A stretch of 64,000 nt of DNA from Glycocaulis albus (GCF_014639075.1 NZ_BMFS01000001.1:413636-477635); one strand, 5' to 3'; positions 16,786 through 27,029 are shown, counted from the stretch's first letter. The notes: generated from the sequence alone by a model not told the origin. Translations and numbers: made by a program.

Positions 16786-19092
16786 ATGAATTCTGTCCCC
16801 TTGTCCCAACAGGCCTCTGCCCGTCCGCCATCTGGCGGAGAGACGGGGCTGCCGGGCTATCTGAAGGGATTGAACGCAGAGCAGCGCGCCGCTGTGGAGG
16901 CGACTGACGGGCCGGTTCTCGTGCTCGCGGGGGCAGGCACCGGCAAGACGCGCGTCCTGACCACCCGGCTTGCTCATATCCTTGCCACAGGCCGGGCCAA
17001 TCCGTGGGAAATCCTCTCGGTGACCTTCACCAACAAGGCCGCGCGCGAGATGAAGGAGCGTGTCGGCGCCATTATCGGTGAGGCAGTGGAGGGCCTGCCC
17101 TGGCTTGGCACCTTCCACTCCATCGCCGCGCAAATCTTGCGCCGGCATGCCGAGCTGGTGGGGCTGAAACCCTCCTTCACCATCCTGGATACCGATGACC
17201 AGCTGCGCCTGATCAAGCAGATCCTCCAGGCCGAGGGGATAGACGACAAGCGCTGGACGCCGCGCCATCTGGCCAGCCTCATCGATGGCTGGAAGAACCG
17301 GGGCATCCGCCCTGAAAAGCTGGGCGAGGAGGACCGCTGGACGTTCGCGGACGGCAAGGCTGATGTGCTCTACCGACTCTACCAGGAGCGGCTGAAAGTC
17401 CTCAATGCCTGCGATTTCGGCGATCTCCTGCTGCACAATCTGACGATCTTCACCGAAAATGCCGATGTGCTGGCGCTTTATCACCGGCGCTTCCGCTATC
17501 TTCTGGTGGACGAGTATCAGGACACCAATGTCTGCCAGTATCTCTGGCTGCGCCTCTTGGCGCGCGGGTCTGGCAATGTGTGCTGTGTGGGCGATGACGA
17601 CCAGTCCATCTATGGCTGGCGCGGCGCGGAAGTGGACAACATTCTGCGCTTCGAAACCGATTTTCCCGGCGCCACCGTGATCCGTCTGGAACGCAATTAC
17701 CGCTCTACGGGGCATATTCTCGGCGCGGCCTCCGGCCTCATCAGGTCCAACCGCTCGCGTCTTGGCAAGACGCTGTGGACCGAGGATGATCCCGGCGAGA
17801 AGGTACAGGTGCGCGGCCTGTGGGACGGGGATGCGGAAGCGCGTTTCGTCGCCGACGAGATCGAGGCCTTTGTCCGCTCCGGCAACCAGCACAATGATAT
17901 CGCCATTCTGGTGCGTGCGTCCTGGCAGATGCGCGCGTTTGAAGACCGCTTCATCATGCTGGGCCTGCCCTACAAGGTCATTGGCGGTCCGCGCTTCTTT
18001 GAACGCGCGGAGGTGCGTGATGCCCACGCCTATATGCGCCTTGTGCGCTCGGCCGAGGACGATCTGGCATTCGAGCGGATCGTGAACGTCCCCAAGCGGG
18101 GGATTGGCGAGACCAGCGTGCAGAAGATCGCCGCAGCGGCGCGCTCAGCGGGTGTCTCGATGAGCGAGATGGCGGGCCTGATGGTCCAGACCGACGAGAT
18201 ACGCGGCAAGGCGCGCACCGCCTTGCAGGTTTTCCTGCGCGATGTCGAGCGCTGGCGGGCGCAAGCCGACACGATGCGCCATGACGAGCTGGCCGAGATC
18301 ATCCTCGATGAAAGCGGCTACACGGCGATGTGGCGCGAGGACAAGAGCCCGCAGGCCGCAGGCCGGCTTGATAACCTCAAGGAGCTCATCCGCTCCATGG
18401 GCGGGTTTGACACGCTGGAAGCCTATCTGGAGCATGTCTCGCTGGTAGCGGATCTCGATCAGGCAAGCGATGGCGATGAAGTGTCCCTGATGACGCTGCA
18501 CGCCGCCAAGGGGCTGGAATTTCCGCTGGTTTTCCTGCCCGGCTGGGAGGAGACGGTGTTTCCCTCGCAGCGGTCTCTGGATGAGGGCGGCACGGCGAGC
18601 CTGGAGGAGGAGCGCCGCCTCGCCTATGTCGGCATTACCCGCGCGAGGGAGCGCGCCATCATCTCCTTTACGGCCAACCGGATGATTTTCGGGCGCTGGC
18701 AGTCCGTCCTGCCCTCACGCTTCATAGACGAGCTGCCGCCCGAACACGCCGAAGCGAAGTCCGAAACCGGCTATTATGATGCAGGCCCCGGTTTTGCCGG
18801 CGTGTCAGAGCCTGCCGATCCCTTCCGCTCGGCCTATGACAGTCCGGGCTGGAAACGCTTCAAGGCGGCGCAGGAAAGCGGAGCCCGCCGCGATCCGGGC
18901 GTGATTGAAGGCAAGGCAAAGCTGATCGAGAGCGGGGACAATGGCGCTGGCGGGTTCAAGCGCGGAGACAGGGTCTTCCACCTGAAATTCGGCTATGGCC
19001 GGATTCTGGTGGCCGATGGCGCCAAGCTGACCGTCGCCTTCGACAAGGCAGGCGAGAAGAAGGTCGTGTCGAGCTTCGTGGAGAAGGCGTGA
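16786..19092 (+). CDS. uvrD: DNA helicase II, UvrD/PcrA family
   Basis: Superfamily 1A 3'-5' helicase for nucleotide-excision and mismatch repair. All main motifs are present: AGAGTGKTRVLT (Walker A), LLVDEYQDTN (II), VGDDDQSIYGWRGAE (III), ERNYRST (IV), MTLHAAKGLEFPLVFLPG (V) and EERRLAYVGITRAR (VI). The C-terminus has the Tudor-like GDRVFHLKFGYGRI. Length 768 residues. The ATG at 16786 (AAGG five bases upstream) is chosen over a longer frame whose extra residues are not conserved. Divergent from the Rieske-less gene. Confidence 0.95.
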   Translation: MNSVPLSQQASARPPSGGETGLPGYLKGLNAEQRAAVEATDGPVLVLAGAGTGKTRVLTTRLAHILATGRANPWEILSVTFTNKAAREMKERVGAIIGEAVEGLPWLGTFHSIAAQILRRHAELVGLKPSFTILDTDDQLRLIKQILQAEGIDDKRWTPRHLASLIDGWKNRGIRPEKLGEEDRWTFADGKADVLYRLYQERLKVLNACDFGDLLLHNLTIFTENADVLALYHRRFRYLLVDEYQDTNVCQYLWLRLLARGSGNVCCVGDDDQSIYGWRGAEVDNILRFETDFPGATVIRLERNYRSTGHILGAASGLIRSNRSRLGKTLWTEDDPGEKVQVRGLWDGDAEARFVADEIEAFVRSGNQHNDIAILVRASWQMRAFEDRFIMLGLPYKVIGGPRFFERAEVRDAHAYMRLVRSAEDDLAFERIVNVPKRGIGETSVQKIAAAARSAGVSMSEMAGLMVQTDEIRGKARTALQVFLRDVERWRAQADTMRHDELAEIILDESGYTAMWREDKSPQAAGRLDNLKELIRSMGGFDTLEAYLEHVSLVADLDQASDGDEVSLMTLHAAKGLEFPLVFLPGWEETVFPSQRSLDEGGTASLEEERRLAYVGITRARERAIISFTANRMIFGRWQSVLPSRFIDELPPEHAEAKSETGYYDAGPGFAGVSEPADPFRSAYDSPGWKRFKAAQESGARRDPGVIEGKAKLIESGDNGAGGFKRGDRVFHLKFGYGRILVADGAKLTVAFDKAGEKKVVSSFVEKA

Positions 19093-19160
19093 AACGGGCA
19101 ACGACTTGTTGCCAGCGCACACTATCGACCTTGCGCCGCAATGGCTCTAAACCTTTGTCC

Positions 19161-19805
19161 ATGAGCACGAAAACACAAGTCCGCCCGGCGCGGACCAATG
19201 AGCGAGAGGCGCAGAGAGAGGCGACGCAGAGCCGTATCCTCGATGCGGCCATTCCGCTGTTTGCCCAGCGCGGGTTTTCCGGCGCGTCGGTGAGCGATGT
19301 GGCGCGCGCCTGCGGTGCGCCGGTACCGCTCATCATGTATCATTTCAAGTCCAAGCAGGGCGTGTGGGAAGCCGCGGTTGAACGGCTTTATGCGCGGGTC
19401 AATGCCAAGCTGCAGGACGAGATGGCCGCTCTGGAGGGGCTTAGCGGCCTGCCGTTCTACAAGGCTGCCATAAGGGCCCATATAGCCACGCTGGCGGCAT
19501 ACCCGGAGCACATGCGGCTATTGCTGCAGGAAGGCGCCGAGCGCACGCCGCGCCTGGAATGGCTGATTGCGCATCATCAGAAGCCGCTGAACGATCTCAT
19601 CATCTCGTTGATCAGCGCCGCACAAGGCGAGGGCCTGATCGCTCAGGGTGACCCCGAACACCTCAAATTCGTGCTATCCGGCGCGTTCTCCCTGCCCATC
19701 GTGCTCGCGCCCGAATACGAGATACTGACCGGCAAGAATCCGATCGAGCCCAGCCAGATCGAGGCGCATATCGATGCCTGCCTTGAGCTGATCCTCAAGG
19801 CGTGA
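19161..19805 (+). CDS. TetR family transcriptional regulator
   Basis: TetR regulator of about 214 residues. The helix-turn-helix is at about 18-60: ILDAAIPLFAQRGFSGASVS then DVARACGAPVPLIMYHFKSK. The C-terminal domain resembles the AcrR/YcdC-type (helical, no obvious ligand residues). The ATG at 19161 (MSTKTQVRPARTNER) is preferred over a GTG overlapping the uvrD stop. Convergent with prmA at a six-base gap. Its target is not evident; the DrrAB-like exporter beyond prmA is one candidate. Confidence 0.85.
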   Translation: MSTKTQVRPARTNEREAQREATQSRILDAAIPLFAQRGFSGASVSDVARACGAPVPLIMYHFKSKQGVWEAAVERLYARVNAKLQDEMAALEGLSGLPFYKAAIRAHIATLAAYPEHMRLLLQEGAERTPRLEWLIAHHQKPLNDLIISLISAAQGEGLIAQGDPEHLKFVLSGAFSLPIVLAPEYEILTGKNPIEPSQIEAHIDACLELILKA

Positions 19806-19811
19806 TGCCGG

Positions 19812-20684
19812 TCAGCCTGCTTTCAGCGTCAGGATCGCCCAGCCCTCGATGATATCGGTGTGTTCGGTAACAAGGCCAGCCCCGGCATAGGCCGCCTCGA
19901 CGCCTGTAATCTGCTCTTCGAGCAGGCCGGACAGGACGGCCCGGCCATCGGGCGCCAGACGCTCCGCCAGTGCGCGCGCCAGCTCCTGCAGCGGTCCTGC
20001 GAGGATATTGGCAAAGATCAGGTCAAACACCGCGCCCTCGAAAGCGGGGTGATCAAACCCGTCCGCCGTGATGGCCTCAATCCGGTCAGCCACGCCATTC
20101 TTGGCGTTATTGATCGCGGTTTCCGCCACGGCTTCGGGATCAATATCGGTCGCGAGAATATCGGCATCGGGCCAGACAAGAGCCGCCGCGATGGCGAGTG
20201 CGCCCGTCCCGCAGCCCAGGTCCAGCACGCGTGCGGCTTTCAGCCCTTCGCGTTCCAGCCTGTCGCAGGCGATGAGGCAGCCTTTGGTGGTTCCGTGATG
20301 GCCAGTGCCAAAGGCGGGGCCGGCTTCTATCTCTATCCCGATTTCGCCGGGGGCCAGTTCCGCTTTCGCATGCTCGCCATAGATAACGAAGCGACCGGCC
20401 TTGACCGCGGGCAGGCCGGCGAGCGACAGGCGCACCCAGTCCTCTTCGGGAAGCGGCGCGAACTGGACATCAATATCGGCGCCCGTCAGCCCGATTCCGG
20501 CCAAAAATCGGTCTACATCAATCTGCTGATTGAAAAGCACATCAAGCCGCCAGACCTCCTCGCTGCCATCTTCAAAGAAAGACCAGGACAGCATCGGCCC
20601 GTCTTCCCACGCATTCAGAGCCGCGTCGGCGGCCTTCATGGGCGCGGCAGGACCGATGGCGAGCAGGCGCCAGAGCGTGGACAT
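19812..20684 (-). CDS. prmA: Ribosomal protein L11 methyltransferase
   Basis: SAM-dependent lysine/N-terminal methyltransferase acting on ribosomal protein L11. Motifs: GPAFGTGHHGTTKGCL (family signature), VLDLGCGTGALAIAAAL (SAM motif I), ATDIDPEAV and FANILAGPLQELA (the NxLxxPL-type catalytic region). Length 290 residues, standard. AGGGAA precedes the ATG. It lies 18 bases downstream of the ABC permease gene, so it may be transcribed with the exporter although functionally unrelated. Confidence 0.95.
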   Translation of the reverse strand: MSTLWRLLAIGPAAPMKAADAALNAWEDGPMLSWSFFEDGSEEVWRLDVLFNQQIDVDRFLAGIGLTGADIDVQFAPLPEEDWVRLSLAGLPAVKAGRFVIYGEHAKAELAPGEIGIEIEAGPAFGTGHHGTTKGCLIACDRLEREGLKAARVLDLGCGTGALAIAAALVWPDADILATDIDPEAVAETAINNAKNGVADRIEAITADGFDHPAFEGAVFDLIFANILAGPLQELARALAERLAPDGRAVLSGLLEEQITGVEAAYAGAGLVTEHTDIIEGWAILTLKAG

Positions 20685-20702
20685 GGCAAGCGTTTCCCTG
20701 TG

Positions 20703-21536
20703 CTAGCGCTCGCGCCGGTAAAGCCACATCGTCACGGGTCCGAAGACCGCAGCGATGAGGCCAGGCGCGAGCAGGGCCAGCAATATAGCGCCAGCGTCCG
20801 GTGTGCCAGCCATGATATCGCGTATGGCACTGACCAGCAGCGAGACCGGATTGACCGACACCACGGCCTGCAACCAGCCGGGCATGGTCGCCGGGTCGAC
20901 ATAGATGTTGGAGGCGAAGGTAAGCGGCATCAGCACCAGCCAGGCGAGCGTCATCACCGTGGACGGCGTGCGGACAGAAAGCGCCAGCGCGGTGAATATC
21001 CAGCCAAAGCCGAGCGCAAACGCGTTCATCAGCATGAGGGCGGGAATGACGGCGATGAAACCGCCTTCGGGCCGGTAGCCCATCAATGTGCCGATAATGA
21101 AAACGATCACACCGGATGCCGTGAAGCGGAACACATCGGCCAGCATCGCACCCGCGATCGGGCCGGGGCTCCACACGGGCAGCGAGCGGAAACGGTCAAA
21201 CACGCCCTTGGAGATATCGGTGTTGAGTGTGAAGCCGGTATAGACGGACGTAAAAACAATCGTCTGAACCAGAATGCCCGGCAGGAGGAATTGCAGATAG
21301 GCGTCTGTAGACCCTGCCAGCGCGCCGCCGAACAGATAGGTGAACATCACCGTGAACATGATGGGGGTGACCACCACGTCGAAAAGCTGTTCAGGCATAT
21401 GCTTGATCTTCAGGAGCGCCCGCCAGGCATAGGTGAGGCTCACCGATACGGGGCGCGGCGGGCGCGGCGCGATGGCCGGGGCTGACAGCACCGCGTCCTG
21501 CGCCGCCTGCTCCAGGGGCTTGGTCATCTCGCTCAT
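20703..21536 (-). CDS. ABC-2 type transporter permease (DrrB-like)
   Basis: Membrane subunit of an export-type ABC transporter. About six hydrophobic helices follow a 50-residue cytoplasmic N-terminus; FDVVVTPIMFTVMFTYLFGG and the sequence around FRSLPVWSPGPIAGAMLADV are typical of the DrrB/ABC-2 family. Its start overlaps the ATPase stop by four bases, so the two are co-translated. Likely exports a hydrophobic drug, lipid or polyketide-type compound; the cargo is not indicated. Confidence 0.9.
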   Translation of the reverse strand: MSEMTKPLEQAAQDAVLSAPAIAPRPPRPVSVSLTYAWRALLKIKHMPEQLFDVVVTPIMFTVMFTYLFGGALAGSTDAYLQFLLPGILVQTIVFTSVYTGFTLNTDISKGVFDRFRSLPVWSPGPIAGAMLADVFRFTASGVIVFIIGTLMGYRPEGGFIAVIPALMLMNAFALGFGWIFTALALSVRTPSTVMTLAWLVLMPLTFASNIYVDPATMPGWLQAVVSVNPVSLLVSAIRDIMAGTPDAGAILLALLAPGLIAAVFGPVTMWLYRRER

Positions 21537-22531
21537 AGCGCGGCCTCCGAATCCGTCGCGTCGTCCTTCCCGCTTTCCTGCCCATTCTCCGGCTCTGGCG
21601 GGCGTCCGGTCAGGGCAAAGAAGACCTCATCGAGGCTGGGCTGGCTGAGGCTGTAGCCCGTCAGCGCTATGCCAGCGGCGGACAAGGCGCCGAGCGCCGC
21701 CAGACCGGCGGCGGGATCAGCGACGTCCACATTCAACGATGCCGCGTTGCCGCTCGCGCGTACCTCGCCCACCAGCATGTCAGACAGGATGCGGGAGGCA
21801 TCCTCGCGCCGTTCAGCGCTGGTGAGATGGATCTGCAGCACGCCGCCGCCGACTTTCGCTTTCAGCTCCGCGCTGGTGCCGCGCGCAATGATGCGGCCAT
21901 GATCGACCACCGCAATTTCGCCGGCCAGCTGGTCGGCTTCTTCCAGATATTGCGTGGTCAGAAGAATGGTCGTGCCGCTGGCCGCGAGCCCGCGCACAAT
22001 GTCCCACACCTGATTGCGCGAGCGCGGATCAAGCCCGGTGGTCGGTTCGTCCAGAAACAGCAGTTCAGGCCGCCGGATAAGGCTGGCGGCAATATCGAGC
22101 TTGCGGCGCATGCCGCCGGAATAGTCTTTGGCCTGCCGGGCCGCCGCGTCGGACAGGTCGAAGGCGGCGAGAAGCCCCATCGTCCTGTCCTTCGCTTCTG
22201 ACCCTTTCAGGCCCGACAGGCGCGACAGCAATAGCAGGTTTTCATAGCCTGTGAGGTCTTCGTCCACCGAAGCGAACTGGCCCGTCAGGCTGATCTTGCG
22301 GCGTATCTCGCGCGCCTCGCGTTCGATGTCGTGGCCGAGCACGCGTGCGCTGCCGCCGGTGGGACGCAGCAATGTCGCCAGCATGCGCACCAGCGTCGTC
22401 TTCCCGGCGCCATTGGGGCCGAGAACGGCGAAAATCTCGCCCCGCCGCACATCCAGATCAATACCGTCCACGGCCCGTTTGTCCCCGAAATGGCGGGCGA
22501 GGCCTGTGGTTTCTATTGCGGGAGCGGTCAT
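21533..22531 (-). CDS. ABC transporter ATP-binding protein (DrrA-like)
   Basis: ATPase of the daunorubicin-resistance type. Walker A GPNGAGKTTLVRML, signature YSGGMRRKLDIAASL, Walker B LLFLDEPTTGLDPRSR, and the DrrA-type C-terminal domain (about 230-310) after the nucleotide domain. A Glu/Asp-rich tail of about 20 residues follows. First gene of a minus-strand unit with the permease and, further on, prmA. Confidence 0.92.
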   Translation of the reverse strand: MTAPAIETTGLARHFGDKRAVDGIDLDVRRGEIFAVLGPNGAGKTTLVRMLATLLRPTGGSARVLGHDIEREAREIRRKISLTGQFASVDEDLTGYENLLLLSRLSGLKGSEAKDRTMGLLAAFDLSDAAARQAKDYSGGMRRKLDIAASLIRRPELLFLDEPTTGLDPRSRNQVWDIVRGLAASGTTILLTTQYLEEADQLAGEIAVVDHGRIIARGTSAELKAKVGGGVLQIHLTSAERREDASRILSDMLVGEVRASGNAASLNVDVADPAAGLAALGALSAAGIALTGYSLSQPSLDEVFFALTGRPPEPENGQESGKDDATDSEAAL

Positions 22532-22635
22532 GGGCAGGCTCGGTCAGCTAATGCAGGGGCGCGCCGGTTTAGCCGAACCGGCGCGCTGCACAAGCCTGCA
22601 AAATATTACCGTTTGGACAGGAGCGTACGTGGCTG

Positions 22636-24483
22636 TCAGTCCTTTGCCAGATCAAAGGCATCGATGGTTTCGCCCTCTGCGTTGATCGCGCGGTAGGACA
22701 GGGTGCCGGCAGCCGAGTCCATCTCGATGAGCTGGTAGGTGCGCTCATTCGTGGTGCCAAAGGCGGCGATATCGCGCAATTCCTGCTCGTACATCTTCGT
22801 GCCGGAGACCGCGACCAGATAGATCGTGCCATGCTCGCCGGGTTCTGCCGGGCGGTGACCGCGCATCGGCACGGTGCGCATATAGGCGTGGTCATGCCCC
22901 TGAAAGGCGATGTCGACATTGTGCCGGTCGAAGATCGGGCCCCAGGCATCGCGCAAGGGCTGGTTGTCGCGCCCCGGACGCGAGGCATAGAAGGGGTGGT
23001 GGTAGATCACTACCTTCCAGCGCGCATCGCTTGCCCCCAGCACGCGGTCCAGCCATTCGGTCTGTGTTTCCGGCTCGATCAGGTCATAATTGGAATCCAT
23101 CACCACGATCAGCATGTCCTGATAGGTGAGGTGATAGGTGCGGCCCGGATCGAGATGCTCAGACCCATTATCGGGCAGGGCAAACTGTTGAAGATAAAGG
23201 GTCGGGTGGCCGCCATGACTGTCATGATTGCCGATGGCCGGAACCACGGCGGAGCGGTCGAACACGGTGGAGCCTTCAGCGAAGAACTGGTCCCAGTTAT
23301 CGCGCTCTGTGCCATGATCGATGAGGTCGCCGGCAATCATCCAGAAGCGGATTTCCGGAAATCTTTCATAAGCCTGGCGGATGAGATCGCCCCATTCATC
23401 GAGCCCGTTCTGCGGATCGCCCAGATAGACGAACCGCCAGGTCTGCGCGCCCGGTTCGGCGGCTGTGTGGAAGTGCCTCACTTCACTCCAGTTTTCGCCG
23501 CCATCGGCGCTGACGCCAAACGCGTACTGCCCGCCCGGCTCGAGCCCCGTCAGGCGGACGCGGTGCAGGTCAATCGCAGGGTCGTTGACGACCTGACGGC
23601 TGCGCAGCGTCATCGTCTCCGCGCGGGCGTAGGCGACAGATTCCGCATCGTTTTCAGGTGCATACCAGAGCACCGGATCGCTGGCCGCGCCCGCACTTGT
23701 GCGCCACTGAATGGTGATTTCCGTTGCCGGATCGCCCTGCCAGGTCTGGACGATATGGTCGGGGGTGGCGGAGGAGGGGTAATCCGTGGTGCGGAAAAAC
23801 CCGACCATGCGCGAGACAAATTCCCAGCTTTCATAAGACCTTAGGACGGGGAGGCCGTCGAGCTCGGCGGGCAGGGCGTTGAAATAGTCATTGTCATCGA
23901 TGAAAGGCTCACCGCCCTCGGCGGCGATCTGTACATCCGTACCGGCGACAAGCGGAGTGATTTCAATAGCTTCGTCGCCACCCAGAGGCGCTGCAAAAAC
24001 GACATAAGGCTTCAGCTCGCCGGAGAAGGAGGGGATGCCAAGACGCACCTCCCCGGCCTCGTACTCGCGCTGCCAGACCTCATACGGATCTTCAACATCT
24101 ACAATGAAATCAAGGTCTTCGCGCCGTTCAAAGCCCAATTCCTCAAGCCAGAAAGGCTGTTCGCCATACATGCCGTCATAGGCGATATAGATGCGGGCCG
24201 GGCGGTCAATGGAGAAATGGACGAAAGCCGTTGAAAGATAAGCCCTTTCTTCCCCGGTCAGGAAGGCGAGGACGACTTCGGGGGTGAGGGCGACGAGTGC
24301 TTCGGGCTCCATGGTGGCGGCGAATCGGTCAAGTATATCAGATACTTGTGCTTCCAGCGCAGCATGGGGGCTGGTTTCCGGGGCGCGGGTATGGCCGTCT
24401 GCAAAGCGCGCGCCAGGATCAGCATAACTTACTGAAATATAAAGGAAAAAGGCGCCCAGCAGCGCAACGGCGAAGCGGATCAT
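22636..24483 (-). CDS. Secreted purple acid phosphatase-like metallophosphoesterase
   Basis: Exported phosphoesterase of 615 residues. A signal peptide (FAVALLGAFFLYISVSYA) is followed by a unique N-terminal region of about 230 residues. A fibronectin-III-like PAP N-domain comes next (ITIQWRT, VRLTGLEPGGQYAFGVS). The calcineurin-type catalytic domain holds the metal motifs YLGDPQNG, MIAGDLIDHG, AIGNHDSHGG, IYHHPFY and FQGHDHAYMR. Predicted periplasmic or surface enzyme that releases phosphate from organic esters. GGGAG precedes the ATG. No Pho-box was identified. Confidence 0.88.
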   Translation of the reverse strand: MIRFAVALLGAFFLYISVSYADPGARFADGHTRAPETSPHAALEAQVSDILDRFAATMEPEALVALTPEVVLAFLTGEERAYLSTAFVHFSIDRPARIYIAYDGMYGEQPFWLEELGFERREDLDFIVDVEDPYEVWQREYEAGEVRLGIPSFSGELKPYVVFAAPLGGDEAIEITPLVAGTDVQIAAEGGEPFIDDNDYFNALPAELDGLPVLRSYESWEFVSRMVGFFRTTDYPSSATPDHIVQTWQGDPATEITIQWRTSAGAASDPVLWYAPENDAESVAYARAETMTLRSRQVVNDPAIDLHRVRLTGLEPGGQYAFGVSADGGENWSEVRHFHTAAEPGAQTWRFVYLGDPQNGLDEWGDLIRQAYERFPEIRFWMIAGDLIDHGTERDNWDQFFAEGSTVFDRSAVVPAIGNHDSHGGHPTLYLQQFALPDNGSEHLDPGRTYHLTYQDMLIVVMDSNYDLIEPETQTEWLDRVLGASDARWKVVIYHHPFYASRPGRDNQPLRDAWGPIFDRHNVDIAFQGHDHAYMRTVPMRGHRPAEPGEHGTIYLVAVSGTKMYEQELRDIAAFGTTNERTYQLIEMDSAAGTLSYRAINAEGETIDAFDLAKD

Positions 24484-24660
24484 GGCGGACTCCCGGTAGA
24501 CTATCCCCGCCCTATATCGCGTTTAACCCTTGTTGTGTGTGACAGTTTTTGCAAAACGGCGCGGCCCTCTCCTCCGGATAGTCCGGCCCCGCCCGGCCGG
24601 ATAGACGGCCCGCAGCACGCCCCGATTGATCGCCGCCAAGAGGGGGATTAGCTTGCCCCC

Positions 24661-26502
24661 ATGACCCATATTATCCCCCGCGACACCATCCAGACCTTCA
24701 CCCCCAAGGGCGGCCCCGCCAATGGCCGCAAGGCCTTGCCCCTGCTTCGAAAAGAGCTGGCGCGCCAGGGCCTTGACGGCTTTCTCGTGCCCCATGAGGA
24801 CGAGTATAATAACGAATATGTCCCCGCCAGCGCGGACCGCCTGGCATGGGTAACCGGCTTCACGGGCAGTGCCGGGGCGGCGATCGTGATGCGGGACAGG
24901 GCCGCCATCTTTACCGATGGGCGCTATACCCTGCAGGTGCGCGACCAGGTTGATGGACAACTCTTCGCCTTCGAGGGCTTTCCCGAACCCGGAATCGCGG
25001 GCTGGATCGCCGCAAACGCCCGTAAAGGCGAGACAATCGGCTATGATGCCCGCCTGCACAGCCCGGATGCCATCACGCGGATAGAGGCAGCCGCAGCCCG
25101 CGCGGGTATCCACATGCGGATAGTTGATGAGAACCCGGTGGATAGAATCTGGGAAAACCGCCCCGCGGCCCCGTGCGCCAAGATCTATCCCCACCCGGTC
25201 AGCCTGGCCGGGCGCAGCGTGGAGGAAAAACTTGACGAGGTTTCTCAGGTACTTAAAGAGGCTGGCGCCGATGCGGCCGTGCTGTCAGACCCGGTTTCGG
25301 TGGCCTGGATCCTCAATTTGCGCGGCGGAGACGTCGCCTGCGCCCCTATAGGTCTGGGACGGGCAATCTTAGGTGCGGACGGGTCGATTTCGGGGTATTT
25401 CGACCCCGAAAAAGGGGTTTCTGAGCTCTATCCTGTGGGCGGCAACAAGATATCCATCGAATCTGAAGACAGCTTCGATTCCGCGCTCGCCGCGCTCGCC
25501 GGGAAGACCGTTCTGGTGGACCCGGCCATCACCAGCGCCCACGTCTTCAACCAGCTTGAAAAAGCCGGCGCGATTGTGAAGCGCGCACCCGACCCGGTGG
25601 CCCTGCCGCGCGCGATCAAGAACGCGATCGAGGTGGAGGGCGCGCGCCAGGCGCATATCCGCGATGGCGCGGCCATGGTGCGCTTCCTTCACTGGCTGGA
25701 TACGGACGCCCAGTCCGGCCATGAGGACGAGATCAGCGCGGCGGTGAAGCTCGAAACCTTCCGCCGGGCGCTGCCTGAGTTTCGCGATATCAGCTTTGAG
25801 ACGATTTCCGGCGCCGGGCCAAACGGCGCGCTGCCGCACTACCGCGTCTCCACCGACTCGGTGCGCAAGCTGGAGCGCGGCACGCTTTATCTCGTCGACT
25901 CCGGTGGTCAGTACCCGGACGGCACCACCGACATCACCCGCACCGTGCCCATCGGCGAGGCTGGCGCAGACATGCGCCGCGCCTTCACGCTGGTGCTGAA
26001 AGGGCATATCGCGCTGGCGCGCATCCGCTTCCCCGAAGGCACGACCGGATCACAGCTCGATGCCCTGGCGCGCCAGCCTCTGTGGATGGCGGGGATGGAT
26101 TATGACCATGGCACCGGCCACGGGGTCGGCAGCTATCTCTCCGTCCACGAAGGGCCGGGCCGCATCGCCAAGGCGCCGAACTCGATTGCGCTCAAACCGG
26201 GCATGATCTTTTCCAACGAGCCGGGCTTTTATAATACCGGCAAGTGGGGCATCCGCATCGAGACGCTGCAGGTCGTCACCCCGCCGGAGGATCTGCCCGG
26301 CGGCGAGCGGCCGATGATGGGGTTTGAAACGCTCACCTTCGCGCCCATCCACACCGCTCTGGTGGATGTGAGCCTGATGACGGAAGAGGAGCGTGACTGG
26401 CTCAATGCCTATCACGCGGCGGTGCTGGAAAAAGTCGGCCCGCTGGTGGCGGGCGAGCCAGAGGTGCATGCCTGGCTGAAAGCGGCCTGCGCGCCGGTAT
26501 GA
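24661..26502 (+). CDS. Xaa-Pro aminopeptidase (peptidase M24B)
   Basis: Three-domain aminopeptidase P that removes an N-terminal residue preceding proline. Two creatinase-type N-domains (LARQGLDGFLVPHEDEYNNE) precede the pita-bread catalytic domain with the dinuclear metal ligands: DSGGQYPDGTTDITRT (Asp pair), HGTGHGVGSYLSVHEGPG (His), FSNEPGFY (Glu) and IRIETL (Glu). 613 residues, typical of the long bacterial/eukaryotic form. Its stop overlaps the start of the next lipoprotein gene by four bases. Confidence 0.93.
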   Translation: MTHIIPRDTIQTFTPKGGPANGRKALPLLRKELARQGLDGFLVPHEDEYNNEYVPASADRLAWVTGFTGSAGAAIVMRDRAAIFTDGRYTLQVRDQVDGQLFAFEGFPEPGIAGWIAANARKGETIGYDARLHSPDAITRIEAAAARAGIHMRIVDENPVDRIWENRPAAPCAKIYPHPVSLAGRSVEEKLDEVSQVLKEAGADAAVLSDPVSVAWILNLRGGDVACAPIGLGRAILGADGSISGYFDPEKGVSELYPVGGNKISIESEDSFDSALAALAGKTVLVDPAITSAHVFNQLEKAGAIVKRAPDPVALPRAIKNAIEVEGARQAHIRDGAAMVRFLHWLDTDAQSGHEDEISAAVKLETFRRALPEFRDISFETISGAGPNGALPHYRVSTDSVRKLERGTLYLVDSGGQYPDGTTDITRTVPIGEAGADMRRAFTLVLKGHIALARIRFPEGTTGSQLDALARQPLWMAGMDYDHGTGHGVGSYLSVHEGPGRIAKAPNSIALKPGMIFSNEPGFYNTGKWGIRIETLQVVTPPEDLPGGERPMMGFETLTFAPIHTALVDVSLMTEEERDWLNAYHAAVLEKVGPLVAGEPEVHAWLKAACAPV

Positions 26503-27029
26503 GAAGGCTCGCCCAGCTCCTCCTCCTCGCGCCGGTTCTTATGCTGGCGGGCTGCTTTACCAGCGAGGTGGAGCTGATCGGCGCGCGCGATGCCAGGCGC
26601 GCCATGCCGCCGGGCGAATACACCCATACGCCATTCGATACAGAGGGCGTGGAATGGGGCGGGGTAACGTGGCAGGGGCGGATCGATTACGGCTTCTTCT
26701 CGCGGCGCTATACGTCCGATACGCCAAACTTCCCGCACCAGAACTCGCGGCTGCGCCGGCTCTCCGGCGATATCCATATCGGCCAGTGGCCGCGAGAGGA
26801 CGGGATCGGCTATGGCATTGTCTTCATCTATGAGGACATGACCACCTATCACCAGCCCGATTGCCATATCCTGACGGCTGAACAGCTCGCCGCCGCCGGC
26901 ATAACGCGCGACCCGGAAGGCTTCTGCACTATCGAAACGCTTGACCAGCTCGAACAGGTCATACGAACCTATCTGGAGTTGCTGGACGGCGATGTGCGGA
27001 TAGACGGGATTTACCGCAGGGTGAGGTGA
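26499..27029 (+). CDS. Hypothetical lipoprotein
   Basis: 176-residue protein with a clear lipoprotein signal (LLLAPVLMLAGC, lipid-anchor Cys at about residue 19). The mature part is soluble, with several Tyr/Trp/His (GGVTWQGRIDYGFFSRRY, YEDMTTYHQPDCH). No known domain is recognised. It overlaps the aminopeptidase stop by four bases and so is translated with it. It is the last gene of normal composition before the more AT-rich restriction island. Confidence 0.75.
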   Translation: MRRLAQLLLLAPVLMLAGCFTSEVELIGARDARRAMPPGEYTHTPFDTEGVEWGGVTWQGRIDYGFFSRRYTSDTPNFPHQNSRLRRLSGDIHIGQWPREDGIGYGIVFIYEDMTTYHQPDCHILTAEQLAAAGITRDPEGFCTIETLDQLEQVIRTYLELLDGDVRIDGIYRRVR